Shown here one piece after another: positions 27,046-35,795 of a stretch of 64,000 nt of DNA (positions within the stretch are counted from its first letter, which is position 1; each line of letters begins with the position of its first letter). The notes beneath the pieces are model-generated. The model worked only from the letters and a program-made list of their open reading frames with translations, searched no databases and was not told where the DNA came from. Source of the DNA: Scytonema tolypothrichoides VB-61278 (lineage in GTDB: Bacteria > Cyanobacteriota > Cyanobacteriia > Cyanobacteriales > Nostocaceae); the NCBI RefSeq assembly GCF_000828085.3, contig NZ_JXCA02000002.1, positions 866,952-930,951 of the forward strand, written 5' to 3'. The translations under genes were made by a program, and so were the position numbers.

Positions 27046-27987
27046 ATGTTCCTTAACTCAGATGTTCAGCGAATCGTTCTTGTGTGTGCTGCTGATAATA
27101 ACTATGCTATGCCACTCACTGTCACAGTTCGTTCAGCAGTTGCCAACCTGAAAAAGAATTATCAGATAGCATTATATGTTCTTGATGGAGGTATTACCGA
27201 AGCTAACAAACACAGAGTTAGTAAATCTTTTAACAAAGAAAAGGTCAGTATTTCATGGATACAGCCAGATAATGCAGTCTTTGAAAATTTAGTCTTGACC
27301 AGACATTTAACACTGACTTGCTATTATCGGCTTCTGATTACCGAATATTTACCAAAAGAGTTTCACAAAGCCATTTACTTAGACACCGACATGGTAGTGA
27401 CGGGAGATTTGTCAGAGTTATGGGCGATTGACATGGGAGATAACTACGCATTAGCAGTTCAAGACGATGTTGAATTGTACGTAGGAATGTCTAAAGGTTT
27501 AAGAAACTATCGTGAGGTCGGAATTAGTCCGGATGAGAAATATTTCAACTCCGGACTTTTAGTGATAAATCTTGACAAGTGGCGGTCAGAGGATATTGGC
27601 AAAAAAGTCCTTGAATACATCAAACAAAATAGAGAATACGTACGCAATGATCAGGATGGTTTAAACGCAGTTCTTGCTGGGAAATGGGGAGAACTTCACC
27701 CAAAATGGAATCAAATGCCCAAAATACATGAATATTCATCCTGGCAAGACAGCCCCTTCACGGAGGATATTTATAACGAACTGCAACACAACCCTTGCAT
27801 CATTCACTTTACGAATTCTCCCAAACCCTGGTATGCAGGATTGCGAGAAGAATGTAAACATCCTAAAAAACATTTGTTCTTCCAATATCTTGACATGACG
27901 GACTGGTCAGGATGGCGAGACACCATTTGGAGACGGTTTTGGAGAAAATTCATGAAAGTAACATCGTTGACGACTTCAAAACTTTAA
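27046..27987 (+). CDS. Glycosyltransferase family 8 protein
   Basis: The 313-residue product is a retaining GT-A enzyme of family GT8. It starts with IVLVCAADNNYAMPLTVTVRS, carries the metal-binding DTD at residues 113-115 (IYLDTDMVVTGDL), and has the family marks YFNSGLLVINLDKWR, NDQDGLNAVLAG and the late HFTNSPKPWYAG histidine. It would transfer a hexose from a nucleotide sugar to the growing repeat unit on the inner face of the membrane. No membrane segment is seen. It lies in the HEP-like cluster between the lhgO-like gene and the SDR. The exact sugar is unknown. Confidence 0.9.
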   Translation: MFLNSDVQRIVLVCAADNNYAMPLTVTVRSAVANLKKNYQIALYVLDGGITEANKHRVSKSFNKEKVSISWIQPDNAVFENLVLTRHLTLTCYYRLLITEYLPKEFHKAIYLDTDMVVTGDLSELWAIDMGDNYALAVQDDVELYVGMSKGLRNYREVGISPDEKYFNSGLLVINLDKWRSEDIGKKVLEYIKQNREYVRNDQDGLNAVLAGKWGELHPKWNQMPKIHEYSSWQDSPFTEDIYNELQHNPCIIHFTNSPKPWYAGLREECKHPKKHLFFQYLDMTDWSGWRDTIWRRFWRKFMKVTSLTTSKL

Positions 27988-27998
27988 ACATGGTGTGT

Positions 27999-28105
27999 TA
28001 CGGTGCATAAGATATCAAAAGATCACTAAAGGCAAAAATTTCTGTAGTCATCAATCCATTACGATGAAACTGCCTAAACCATCCTACACAGAATAATGCA
28101 CCGTA
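27999..28105. repeat. 107-bp element with 10-bp inverted ends
   Basis: TACGGTGCAT at 27999-28008 is repeated inverted at 28096-28105 in the gap between the GT8 and SDR genes. There is no coding capacity inside. It resembles small inverted-repeat elements with GGTGCAT/ATGCACC ends found in filamentous cyanobacteria. Confidence 0.4.
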
Positions 28106-28163
28106 CTTCACCAAGGTAATTCGTTTACGAGATGAAATTAAACTTAAATAGGAATGAAAAACA

Positions 28164-29192
28164 ATGAGAATTCTAGTCACTGGTACTGAAGGTTATCTTG
28201 GTAGTTTATTACCTCCGTTGTTAATTGAACGGGGACATGAAGTTATCGGAGTAGATACTGGTTATTACAAAGTAGGTTGGTTGTACAACGGTACTGAGAT
28301 AACAGCCAAAACTCTCAATAAAGATATTCGCAATATCACCGTAGAAGATTTGCAAGGTGTTGATGCGATCGTTCACATGGCTGAACTGTCGAATGATCCC
28401 ACTGGACAGCTTGCACCACACATTACTTACGAAATTAACCATAAAGGGTCAGTTCGTCTTGCCAAATTGGCAAAAGAAGCTGGTGTGCGTCGCTTTGTGT
28501 ATATGTCCTCATGCAGTGTTTATGGTGTTGCTACTGAGGGTGATGTTACAGAAGAATCTTCTGTCAATCCCCAAACCGCCTATGCAGAATGTAAGACATT
28601 AGTAGAGCGAGATGTCAAGCCATTAGCAGATGATGACTTCTCTCCTACCTTTATGCGAAACGCCACTGCTTTTGGTGCTTCCCCCAGAATGCGCTTTGAT
28701 ATTGTTTTGAACAATTTGGCAGGTTTAGCATGGACAACCAAAGAAATTAAGATGACTAGTGATGGTACGCCTTGGCGTCCATTAGTTCACGCACTCGATA
28801 TTTGCAAAGCAATTGTTTGCGCAGTAGAAGCACCTCGTGATATTGTCCATAACCAAGTTTTTAACGTGGGAGATACAGCAAATAATTATCGAGTCAAAGA
28901 AGTTGCCGAAATTGTTGCTCAAGTTTTCCCAGATTGTAAATTGAGCTTTGGCACTCAGGGTGCAGACAATCGCAGTTATCGCGTCTCTTTTGAAAAAATT
29001 AATACCGTTCTACCTGGCTTTAAGTGTGATTGGAATGCTCAACGAGGAGCACAACAGTTGTATGATTTGTTCTCGCAAATTGATATGACTGAAGAAGTTT
29101 TCTTATCTAGAGGCTTCACTCGCTTAAAGCAATTAGAATATCTCATCCGTACCCAACAAATTGACAAAGATTTCTTCTGGAGTCAAAAGTAA
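28164..29192 (+). CDS. NAD-dependent epimerase/dehydratase (extended SDR)
   Basis: The 342-residue protein has the extended-SDR nucleotide site TGTEGYLG at residues 6-13, the conserved SSCSVYG segment, and the catalytic YAECK (Tyr-x3-Lys). RPLVHALDICKAI and FNVGDTANNYRVKEVAEIV are sugar-nucleotide epimerase/dehydratase features. It acts on a nucleotide sugar, probably as a 4-epimerase, 4,6-dehydratase or 4-reductase; which of these cannot be decided by eye. The nearby rfbF suggests a CDP-linked substrate. A weak AGGAATG-like site precedes the start ATGAGAATT. Confidence 0.85.
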   Translation: MRILVTGTEGYLGSLLPPLLIERGHEVIGVDTGYYKVGWLYNGTEITAKTLNKDIRNITVEDLQGVDAIVHMAELSNDPTGQLAPHITYEINHKGSVRLAKLAKEAGVRRFVYMSSCSVYGVATEGDVTEESSVNPQTAYAECKTLVERDVKPLADDDFSPTFMRNATAFGASPRMRFDIVLNNLAGLAWTTKEIKMTSDGTPWRPLVHALDICKAIVCAVEAPRDIVHNQVFNVGDTANNYRVKEVAEIVAQVFPDCKLSFGTQGADNRSYRVSFEKINTVLPGFKCDWNAQRGAQQLYDLFSQIDMTEEVFLSRGFTRLKQLEYLIRTQQIDKDFFWSQK

Positions 29193-29220
29193 TTATCTTG
29201 CATTGATAAGTCAAAAAAGT

Positions 29221-29269
29221 GATTTCAATAATTACGAATCAAATCTTTGAATTCGTAATTATTGAAATC
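29221..29269. terminator. 19-bp perfect inverted repeat
   Basis: GATTTCAATAATTACGAAT (29221-29239) is repeated inverted at 29251-29269 around an 11-nt loop, 29 bp after the SDR stop. It is AT-rich and lacks a U-tract. It may be a terminator or a dispersed palindrome; a related AATTCGTGATTTACAAT-type palindrome lies at 54032. The rest of the gap to 29604 holds a partial AAAACCGCAAAGGACGC repeat and no gene. Confidence 0.45.
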
Positions 29270-29604
29270 ATCAATGTATCATAGGATGGTAATTAAACCA
29301 TGCAAACAATAACATATTCTAATGATTGAAATTGAGAAAATGTATATTGTAAAACTTAACTGTTTTGATGAGGAGTTTTGAGAAGCTAAGATTACTCCCT
29401 TCGGTGCCCAAAGAATACCTATTTAAAAAACCGCAAAGGACGCTAAGGAAGAAAAAAGAAGATAGGTAATTTTCTACCAATAAGGGAGTAGCTGTTATAG
29501 CAGTATTATGATTTTAATACCTGATTTATGTATATTGCTGAAGCCTTAAGTCTTCTTATCATTTTTATACCTTCGCTTCTTCAAATAAAAAGTCATCATA
29601 ACAT

Positions 29605-30651
29605 ATGCAAAATCCGCAGCAACTCAATCCACATGAAACACAAGCTGATGTACAGTCCACCATGAAGAAACTACTCACTATCGCTATTCCCACTTACAAC
29701 CGCGCCCAACTACTTGATAAGCAACTGGCATGGGTTGCTCAAGCGATCATTGGTTTTGAATTTGAATGTGAAATTTTTGTTTCAGATAATTGTTCAACTG
29801 ATAATACTCAAGAAGTGATTAAAAAGTGGCAAAAAAATCTCAGCCACATCACATTTAAATATAGCAGGAATGCAGAAAATATTGGTGTCATGCGGAATAT
29901 CATTCATTGCTTAAAATCCGCAACGACCAAATATGTTTGGACAATTGGTGATGATGATCCCATTCAGGATAAAGCAGTTGCTTATGTCATCAACAAACTC
30001 AAAAAATATGAAGATTTATCATTATTGTTTCTTAACTTTTCTGGTCGTAATCAAAAAACTGGGGAACCTGTACACCCACCCACAATAATAGGTAACCGTT
30101 GGTTTGATGTTGATAGTGAAGACGGAAGCGGTGACCCAAAAGCTATCTTTGAACATTGTTTTTCAAAAAGTGTTGGCGCAGTTATCTTTCTGACGGCTTC
30201 GATCTATCGTACTGATTTAGTACAACGCGCTCTTCAAATTTGGTCAGAAGCTGAGAAGAACTGGATATCTTTAGCATACTTGGCTGGGTATTGCGCTGCT
30301 AATGGCAGGATAATTGTTACGAAAGATACCTACATGGAATGTATTGTTGGTGTGAGTTATTGGCAAAAAGACCCACAATCGGCACTATTAATGCAATACA
30401 AGCACTTACCGGAAGTTGTCACGAAATTGGAGGAAAACGGATACTCTAGACAATTTTACCGTAGGATGATGTTCCAGAGTTTCAAAGAAGCTAATTTGAA
30501 AGTTTTCTTAGGTGCTTTGAGAAGATGGCCTATGTTCGCTATTAAAACAATAGTTCCCTTTTTGACTTTAGTCGGTCTGTCTGTTTTTGACGCAGTTCCT
30601 ACTAAAGAATTCAAAATGGCACAAACAACGGAACCATTCACTCAAAATTGA
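29605..30651 (+). CDS. Glycosyltransferase family 2 protein
   Basis: A 348-residue GT-A enzyme. The family-2 core is at residues 20-170: LTIAIPTYNRAQLLDKQL, FVSDNCSTDNTQE for nucleotide binding and WTIGDDDPIQ with the metal-binding aspartates. The C-terminal part includes one hydrophobic segment (WPMFAIKTIVPFLTLVGLSVF, about 307-327) that probably anchors it to the membrane. The first 20 residues before MKKLLTIAIP are less conserved, so translation may start at the internal Met near residue 21. It would add one sugar to the lipid-linked repeat unit. The acceptor and donor are unknown. Confidence 0.88.
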   Translation: MQNPQQLNPHETQADVQSTMKKLLTIAIPTYNRAQLLDKQLAWVAQAIIGFEFECEIFVSDNCSTDNTQEVIKKWQKNLSHITFKYSRNAENIGVMRNIIHCLKSATTKYVWTIGDDDPIQDKAVAYVINKLKKYEDLSLLFLNFSGRNQKTGEPVHPPTIIGNRWFDVDSEDGSGDPKAIFEHCFSKSVGAVIFLTASIYRTDLVQRALQIWSEAEKNWISLAYLAGYCAANGRIIVTKDTYMECIVGVSYWQKDPQSALLMQYKHLPEVVTKLEENGYSRQFYRRMMFQSFKEANLKVFLGALRRWPMFAIKTIVPFLTLVGLSVFDAVPTKEFKMAQTTEPFTQN

Positions 30652-30669
30652 CGAAAATAAGACTTGTGA

Positions 30670-30735
30670 GCCAGCGCGGTCTTGGGGGTTTCCCCCATGA
30701 GCGACTGGCGAACCCCGAAGGGGTAATGAATAAAA
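30670..30735. repeat. GC-rich interspersed palindromic repeat
   Basis: A stretch with GCGCGGTCTTGGGGG, a TTTCCCCCATGAGCGACTGG segment and CGAACCCCGAAGGGG in the gap between the GT2 and dioxygenase-like genes. It shares style and words with the repeats near 12540 and 32520. Confidence 0.5.
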
Positions 30736-30754
30736 TGAACAAGGTAGTTATTCT

Positions 30755-31606
30755 ATGTTTAAAAGTACTATCAACAAAATATCTCAGTTGACATCTGAGT
30801 TAGGTTACAGAGCAGCACTCCTAAACCATGCAAGGAAATTGCCTGCTTTGGAAGAAAGCGATCGCGTGATTGTCGATACCCTCAAACGCGATGGAGTTTA
30901 TGTGACAACACTCGAAAAGTTGGGACTTGGCTCTACATCTGATCTTCTCCAAGCATCTTACAAGCAACTATCTAGAATGACAGATGCAGGCAATAGCCAC
31001 CTAACGAAAAGACTGCCGCAAATTTACACGGTTACAGATTTAGCAGAATTTTCTCAGTGGGGACGGGAACAAAAGTTACTTAATATCGTTGAAAATTACA
31101 TCGGTCTTCCTGTTGCCTTTCAGGGCGTACATTTACGTAAAGATTTTCCCAACGAAAATCAGTTTGGCACATTGCTATGGCATAAAGACTCAGAAGACCG
31201 TCGGATGGTCAAATTGATTATTTATTTGTCCGATGTAGAAGAAAAACACGGTCCTTTTGAATACGTTCCGGTATCTTTGACTCCTTTACATAGTCTCAGT
31301 TATTACCGAATTTACTACAAGCTTTGGCAGTCAGGCTACTTAGGAATCACTGATGAACAACTTAAGGAAGTCATCCCGCAAGACAAGTGGAGATCATGTC
31401 CAGGACCCGCAGGTACTGTGATTTTTACAGATCCAAAAATTGCTTTACACCACGGAACTCTACGGTCAGAAGACAGGTCAGCACTATTTTTTGCTTACAC
31501 TGCAAACCCACCGAAGCGACCAGAACTTTGCACCCAATACTGGGATGATACTTTTGCAAAGCCAGAGTCATATCAAGAACCATCATCTGTGACAGCCCTA
31601 AGATAG
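30755..31606 (+). CDS. Phytanoyl-CoA dioxygenase-like (2OG-Fe(II) oxygenase fold) protein
   Basis: The 283-residue product looks like a member of the PhyH branch of the 2-oxoglutarate/Fe(II) oxygenases. WHKDSEDRR supplies an HxD iron pair and LHHGTLRSEDRSALFF supplies the distal His followed by the Arg that binds 2-oxoglutarate. The strands KLIIYLSDVEEKHGPFEYVP between them are typical of the jelly-roll core. The N-terminal 90 residues are helical and specific to this group. In a polysaccharide cluster it could hydroxylate or otherwise oxidise a sugar or lipid carrier, but the substrate is unknown. It follows the GT2 gene on the same strand. Confidence 0.75.
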   Translation: MFKSTINKISQLTSELGYRAALLNHARKLPALEESDRVIVDTLKRDGVYVTTLEKLGLGSTSDLLQASYKQLSRMTDAGNSHLTKRLPQIYTVTDLAEFSQWGREQKLLNIVENYIGLPVAFQGVHLRKDFPNENQFGTLLWHKDSEDRRMVKLIIYLSDVEEKHGPFEYVPVSLTPLHSLSYYRIYYKLWQSGYLGITDEQLKEVIPQDKWRSCPGPAGTVIFTDPKIALHHGTLRSEDRSALFFAYTANPPKRPELCTQYWDDTFAKPESYQEPSSVTALR

Positions 31607-31823
31607 TGCAGTTCTTAGATTGAAGAATTTCTTTGTGTTTTTAGTCTACCTTGAAGCCCTTTTGGTGAACTGTTGTCTGTCTTCGCCTTACCCTCGGTGC
31701 ATAATGATTGCTGTCTCACCCGTATATATATAGGGGGCTTCAAGAAAAGTTGCAAAAAACACGAAGAAAAAACCGAAATGACCCAAAACCACTGTGTAGC
31801 TATAATTTCAAGCGAGGTTACCC

Positions 31824-32375
31824 ATGATTTTTGTAGAAACTGAACTCAAAGACGCTTATATCATTGACCTAGAACAAAAGCAAGATCATCGTGGTTTCTT
31901 TGCCCGTACTTTCTGCGCTCAAGAATTCGAGGCACATGGTTTAAAGCCAACAGTTGCTCAATGCAATCTATCTTTTAACTACAAAAAAGGGACGCTGCGG
32001 GGAATGCATTATCAAACTCTACCAGCAGCGGAAACAAAATTAGTCCGGTGTACCCAAGGTGCTATCTATGATGTGATTATTGATATGCGTCCTGAGTCTC
32101 CGACTTATCTTCAATATATCGGTGTGGAATTAAGTGCAGAAAACCATCGCGCCTTATATGTTCCAGAAATGTTTGCTCATGGCTATCAAACACTAACAGA
32201 CTCTGCTGAGGTTGCGTATCAGGTAGGAGAATTTTACACACCTGGATATGAGCGGGGGTTACGCTATGATGATCCATTTTTCAATATTCAATGGCCATTG
32301 GAAGTGACTGAAATTTCTGAGAAAGATAAGAATTGGCCTTTGATGACAATGATGAGCGTTGGAGGAAATGTTTAG
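31824..32375 (+). CDS. RfbC-like dTDP-4-dehydrorhamnose 3,5-epimerase family protein
   Basis: The 183-residue cupin has the RmlC signature: DHRGFFARTF near the N-terminus, the substrate-binding NLSFNYKKGTLRGMHYQ with its catalytic His, VRCTQGAIYDVIIDMR, and FAHGYQTLTDSAEVAYQV. The length is that of RmlC. With an RfbF-type cytidylyltransferase instead of RmlA/RmlB in the cluster, the substrate may be a CDP- rather than dTDP-linked 4-keto sugar. Epimerisation at C3 and/or C5 would be the reaction. A GCGAGG-type site lies just before ATGATTTTT. It sits directly before the SAF-domain oxidoreductase gene. Confidence 0.9.
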   Translation: MIFVETELKDAYIIDLEQKQDHRGFFARTFCAQEFEAHGLKPTVAQCNLSFNYKKGTLRGMHYQTLPAAETKLVRCTQGAIYDVIIDMRPESPTYLQYIGVELSAENHRALYVPEMFAHGYQTLTDSAEVAYQVGEFYTPGYERGLRYDDPFFNIQWPLEVTEISEKDKNWPLMTMMSVGGNV

Positions 32376-32504
32376 TTGTTAGTAGCAAGCCAGTGCGGTG
32401 ATGGGAAAAACGACTAATTAACAATCAACAACTACTCCCTTCCGACTTCTTAATTACCTCTGACAGCGAAACGTATTTTCTCTGCGTTCTCTCTCTTGAA
32501 AAGG

Positions 32505-32580
32505 TATGAGTCTCCTCCACCAGACGCTGCGCGTTCGCCCTTGGCGTGCGCTTGCGCTTACGGAGGAAACCTCCGCTCAT
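32505..32580. repeat. GC-rich interspersed palindromic repeat
   Basis: Contains CTCCACCAGACGCTGCGCGT, TTCGCCCTTGGCGTGCGCTTGCGC and GGAGGAAACCTCC. The CTCCACCAGACGCT word recurs at 13953. It lies between the RfbC-like and SAF-oxidoreductase genes. The - strand ORF across it is a by-product. Confidence 0.6.
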
Positions 32581-32675
32581 ACTTTTCGCTGCTTCCTCTG
32601 CAGTTTTCAAATTGGTAATCTTTTGGCGGGAAAGGAGTAAGCAATTCGCAAATATTATTCATAGGAGATTAACCA

Positions 32676-33986
32676 ATGATTATCGTAGATCGCGCCTTAC
32701 AAGCTCGTGCAGAAGCAGGTAACCCCATCAAGGTTGGGATGATCGGTGCTGGCTTTATGGGACGGGGAATTGCCAATCAAATTAAAAATTCCGTTCCTGG
32801 TATGGAGTTGGTTGCTATCTCTAACCGAAGTATTGATGCAGCTGGGCGAGCATATTCGGAAGCAGGTATTGAAGATTATAAAGTCGTTTCCACAGTTACC
32901 GAATTAGAAGACGCGATCGCCCGCAATCAATACGCAGTCACCGAAGATCCAATGTTACTGTGTCGCGCCCTTGGGATCGATGCTCTCATTGAAGTGACAG
33001 GCGCAGTAGAATTTGGTGCTCATGTTGTGATGGAGGCGATCGCCCATCACAAGCACATCATTATGATGAACGCCGAATTGGATGGCACCATCGGTCCTAT
33101 TCTCAAAGTTTACGCTGACAAAGCAGGAGTTATCCTCACCGCCTGTGATGGGGATCAGCCAGGAGTGCAAATGAATCTCTACCGCTTCGTCAAGAGTATC
33201 GGCTTAACTCCACTGTTGTGTGGTAATATCAAAGGCTTACAAGACCCCTATCGTAATCCGACGACACAGGAAGCATTTGCTAAGCGTTGGGGTCAAAAAG
33301 CTCATATGGTCACCAGTTTTGCCGATGGAACAAAAATATCCTTTGAGCAAGCAATAGTTGCTAACGCCACAGGTATGACAGTTGCCAAGCGGGGAATGCT
33401 GGGATACGACTTTAACGGTCATGTTGATGAAATGACCAAAATGTACGATGTCGAACAACTCAAAGAACTGGGCGGTATCGTTGATTATGTCGTTGGTGCA
33501 AAACCCGGTCCAGGGGTCTTTGTCTTTGGAACCCACGACGATCCCAAACAACGTCACTACCTCAACTTATACAAGTTAGGTGAAGGTCCGCTTTACAGCT
33601 TTTACACTCCTTATCACCTCTGTCACTTTGAGGTACCATTGTCTGTTGCTCGCGCTGTCCTTTTCCAAGATTACGTCTTAAGTCCTTTAGGTGGTCCTCT
33701 GGTAGATGTGATCACCACTGCCAAAATCGACCTCAAGGCTGGAGAAACCTTGGATGGCATTGGCTACTACATGACATATGGGCAATGTGAAAATTCCAAC
33801 ATCGTTCAAGAGCAAAACCTATTACCCATTGGTCTGGCAGAAGGATGTCGCCTGAAGCGAGATGTTCCAAAAGACCAAGTCCTGACCTACGACGATGTAG
33901 AACTCCCTGAAGGTAGACTGTGCGATAAACTACGAGCTGAGCAAAACGCTTATTTCACTAAATCCAAAACTTTAGCAGCAGTTTAG
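32676..33986 (+). CDS. NAD(P)-dependent oxidoreductase with C-terminal SAF-like domain (homoserine dehydrogenase-like)
   Basis: The 436-residue protein starts with a Rossmann domain of the homoserine-dehydrogenase type: VGMIGAGFMGRGIANQI near residue 20 and LIEVTGAVEFGAHVVMEAI for the second part of the site. GDQPGVQMNLYRFVKSIG and DPYRNPTTQEAFAKRWGQ mark the central domain. The last 80 residues (GLAEGCRLKRDVPKDQVLTYDDV) match the SAF fold of sialic-acid-synthase and antifreeze-like proteins. Proteins of this type recur beside rfbF, SDR and rfbC-like genes in sugar clusters and are thought to help make unusual, possibly branched, sugars. That role is an inference. A good AGGAGA site precedes the ATG. 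Confidence 0.85.
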   Translation: MIIVDRALQARAEAGNPIKVGMIGAGFMGRGIANQIKNSVPGMELVAISNRSIDAAGRAYSEAGIEDYKVVSTVTELEDAIARNQYAVTEDPMLLCRALGIDALIEVTGAVEFGAHVVMEAIAHHKHIIMMNAELDGTIGPILKVYADKAGVILTACDGDQPGVQMNLYRFVKSIGLTPLLCGNIKGLQDPYRNPTTQEAFAKRWGQKAHMVTSFADGTKISFEQAIVANATGMTVAKRGMLGYDFNGHVDEMTKMYDVEQLKELGGIVDYVVGAKPGPGVFVFGTHDDPKQRHYLNLYKLGEGPLYSFYTPYHLCHFEVPLSVARAVLFQDYVLSPLGGPLVDVITTAKIDLKAGETLDGIGYYMTYGQCENSNIVQEQNLLPIGLAEGCRLKRDVPKDQVLTYDDVELPEGRLCDKLRAEQNAYFTKSKTLAAV

Positions 33987-34180
33987 GTAATTTCCTTAAC
34001 CGAAGTTAACTCATACTTAAGTTATGGTGTTGACTTCGGTAGCAAAAATAGCATACGTTGGGTAGTAAAGAATCTCTAGTCTTAAGTAAAACTTATGCAA
34101 AGACTATGAGGTTTTTCTTTCGATTTGATGTTATTCCAAACATAATAAATCTTTAACTACTCTTACTTCTCAGCACACTT

Positions 34181-34854
34181 ATGGCATCTCAGTTAGTTCA
34201 GCGTACAGTTAGTATTATTAATCGTTTATCACAACAAGTACTTTATCCTTGGTTAGAGGATAAAGACTTTGACAATTGCCGCAAGAACTTCCTTTGGTTT
34301 GGCAGTGGCGGTCTCGTTCACAAAGGATTAGACTTAGTACTAGAAGGTTTTGTCCAAAAGCCTGACTTTCATTTAACTATTTGTAGACCGATTAGTCAAG
34401 AAGAAGATTTTGTCAAAGCTTTTTATAAGGAACTTTATCAAAAGTCAAACGCTCACACTATAAGATGGATTGATGTAAGCAGTCAAAAATTTAGAAATAT
34501 CCTTAATAGCTGCGTTGGCATTGTCTATCCTTCTTGTTCGGAAGGTGGAGGTGGCAGCGTCATTAATTGTATGCATGCAGGTTTAATACCAATTGTCAGC
34601 TATGAAGCGAGTGTAGAAGTACAAGAAGATTATGGTGTCATTTTCAAAGACAGTTTGCTCGAAGAAATCAAGCCAGAAGTCCAAATCATTTCTCTCCTTT
34701 CTTAAGAAAAATTAATAAAGATGGCAAGAACCTCTTATGAATTTGGCAGAGAAAATCAGACAAGATAAAAAATTACAAAAAATTATAGAAACACTATAGA
34801 AAAAAGAACAAGAAATCACTTTGCTGAAAAACGAGGTATTGATTCATGCCTAAA
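34181..34854 (+). pseudogene. Decayed glycosyltransferase (GT4-like C-terminal half)
   Basis: An ORF of 174 codons (to 34705) encodes only the donor-binding half of a GT-B enzyme: FLWFGSGGLVHKGLDLVLEGF, TIRWIDVSS and YPSCSEGGGGSVINCMHAGLIP. There is no N-terminal acceptor domain in the ORF or the 190 bp before it. After the TAA at 34703 the same frame continues to read plausible GT tail (KMARTSYEFGRENQTR). It then hits another TAA, continues with KITKNYRNTIEK, and shifts frame at a poly-A run to end near 34854. The gene has therefore lost its front and gathered at least two nonsense changes and a frameshift. It is most likely non-functional. It lies beside another decayed gene (PIG-L). Confidence 0.75.
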
Positions 34855-35640
34855 ATTAAATTATTAGATAAGCTTAACTCTCGTCTCAACTTTCAACTTC
34901 GAGATCTCAATACTAGAGTTTGTCACTGGGTTTTACAAGTGAAAAGCCAACCACTCACAGTTAGGGAAAAACCTGCCATAGTGTTTTCTCCAGTTCAAGA
35001 TGATGAAACAATAGATTGTGGAGGAATTATTGCTCTCAAACGTTCTCAAGGAATACCTGTCATGGTCGTTTTCCTCACAGACGAACACTACGGTAGACTA
35101 GCAGAATGGGTGAAACCGGAAGAAATTATCCACGTTTGCCAGCAAGAGGCTATCAGCGCTCTAGATAACTTAAGTATGGAAAAATCGGAAACAGACTTCC
35201 TCGGTCATACTGATAGTTTCCTAGGCAAGCTTAGCAGCGAACTGCGCCAACCGTTAATTGCTCATCCGGTCGCACTGCTGAAATTCTTTTCAACCAGGAG
35301 AAGTTTATGTACCCTACAGCAAAGACTGTTCCCCCAGATTATGAGGCGACTTATGAATGAGTTGGCTTGGCGATGGCGATGCTTTAGCTTTCTCGCCGCC
35401 CAAGGGCGAACGCCCAATCCGGAATTTTCTTAGAGTTATTGCAATACCCTATTTGGATCTTCTGGTATAACCTGTTGCCATTTAAGTTCTTTTTGCAATA
35501 CTTCACTCACGATTACCGACTGTGTATCAGTTCTGTTCATCAACAAAAAAAGCTATTAACCAATACAAATCTCAAGTTCCCAATTTACCCAATCAGTTAC
35601 TAACTTCTCTCCTTACGAAATATTTATTAAAAATTAACAC
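34846..35640 (+). pseudogene. Decayed PIG-L (LmbE) family deacetylase
   Basis: The open part (195 codons to 35433) begins as a PIG-L deacetylase: AIVFSPVQDDETIDCGGIIALKR, VVFLTDEHYG and a HVCQQEAISALDNL helix. The zinc-binding His of the HPDDE motif is already replaced by Val. After residue 150 the frame is lost. FQPGEVYVPYSKDC, DYEATYE, then LELLQYPIWIFWYNLLPF (35430-35490) and INQYKSQVPNLPNQLL (about 35555-35610) are found in different frames, as expected for this family's C-terminus. A GC-rich palindromic repeat (about 35355-35420) has been inserted in the middle. The gene is clearly broken by several frameshifts and the insertion. Intact relatives deacetylate N-acetylglucosamine groups. 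Confidence 0.8.
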
Positions 35641-35795
35641 TCTTAAAATCACGTTTTAGTATCTTGAGAACAAGTAGGGGCTTGAATCAGATTTGCATTC
35701 AGAGTCTGTGAACTGTTAAGTGTTGGTGCAGTATTCGGAACAAACCTATCACCACCTGTAGATAGTTGTATGGAGTCAATACATTAAGGAATCAT

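Noticed and set aside
32425..32610. 61-codon - strand ORF
   Set aside because: Encoded mainly by the GC-rich palindromic repeat.
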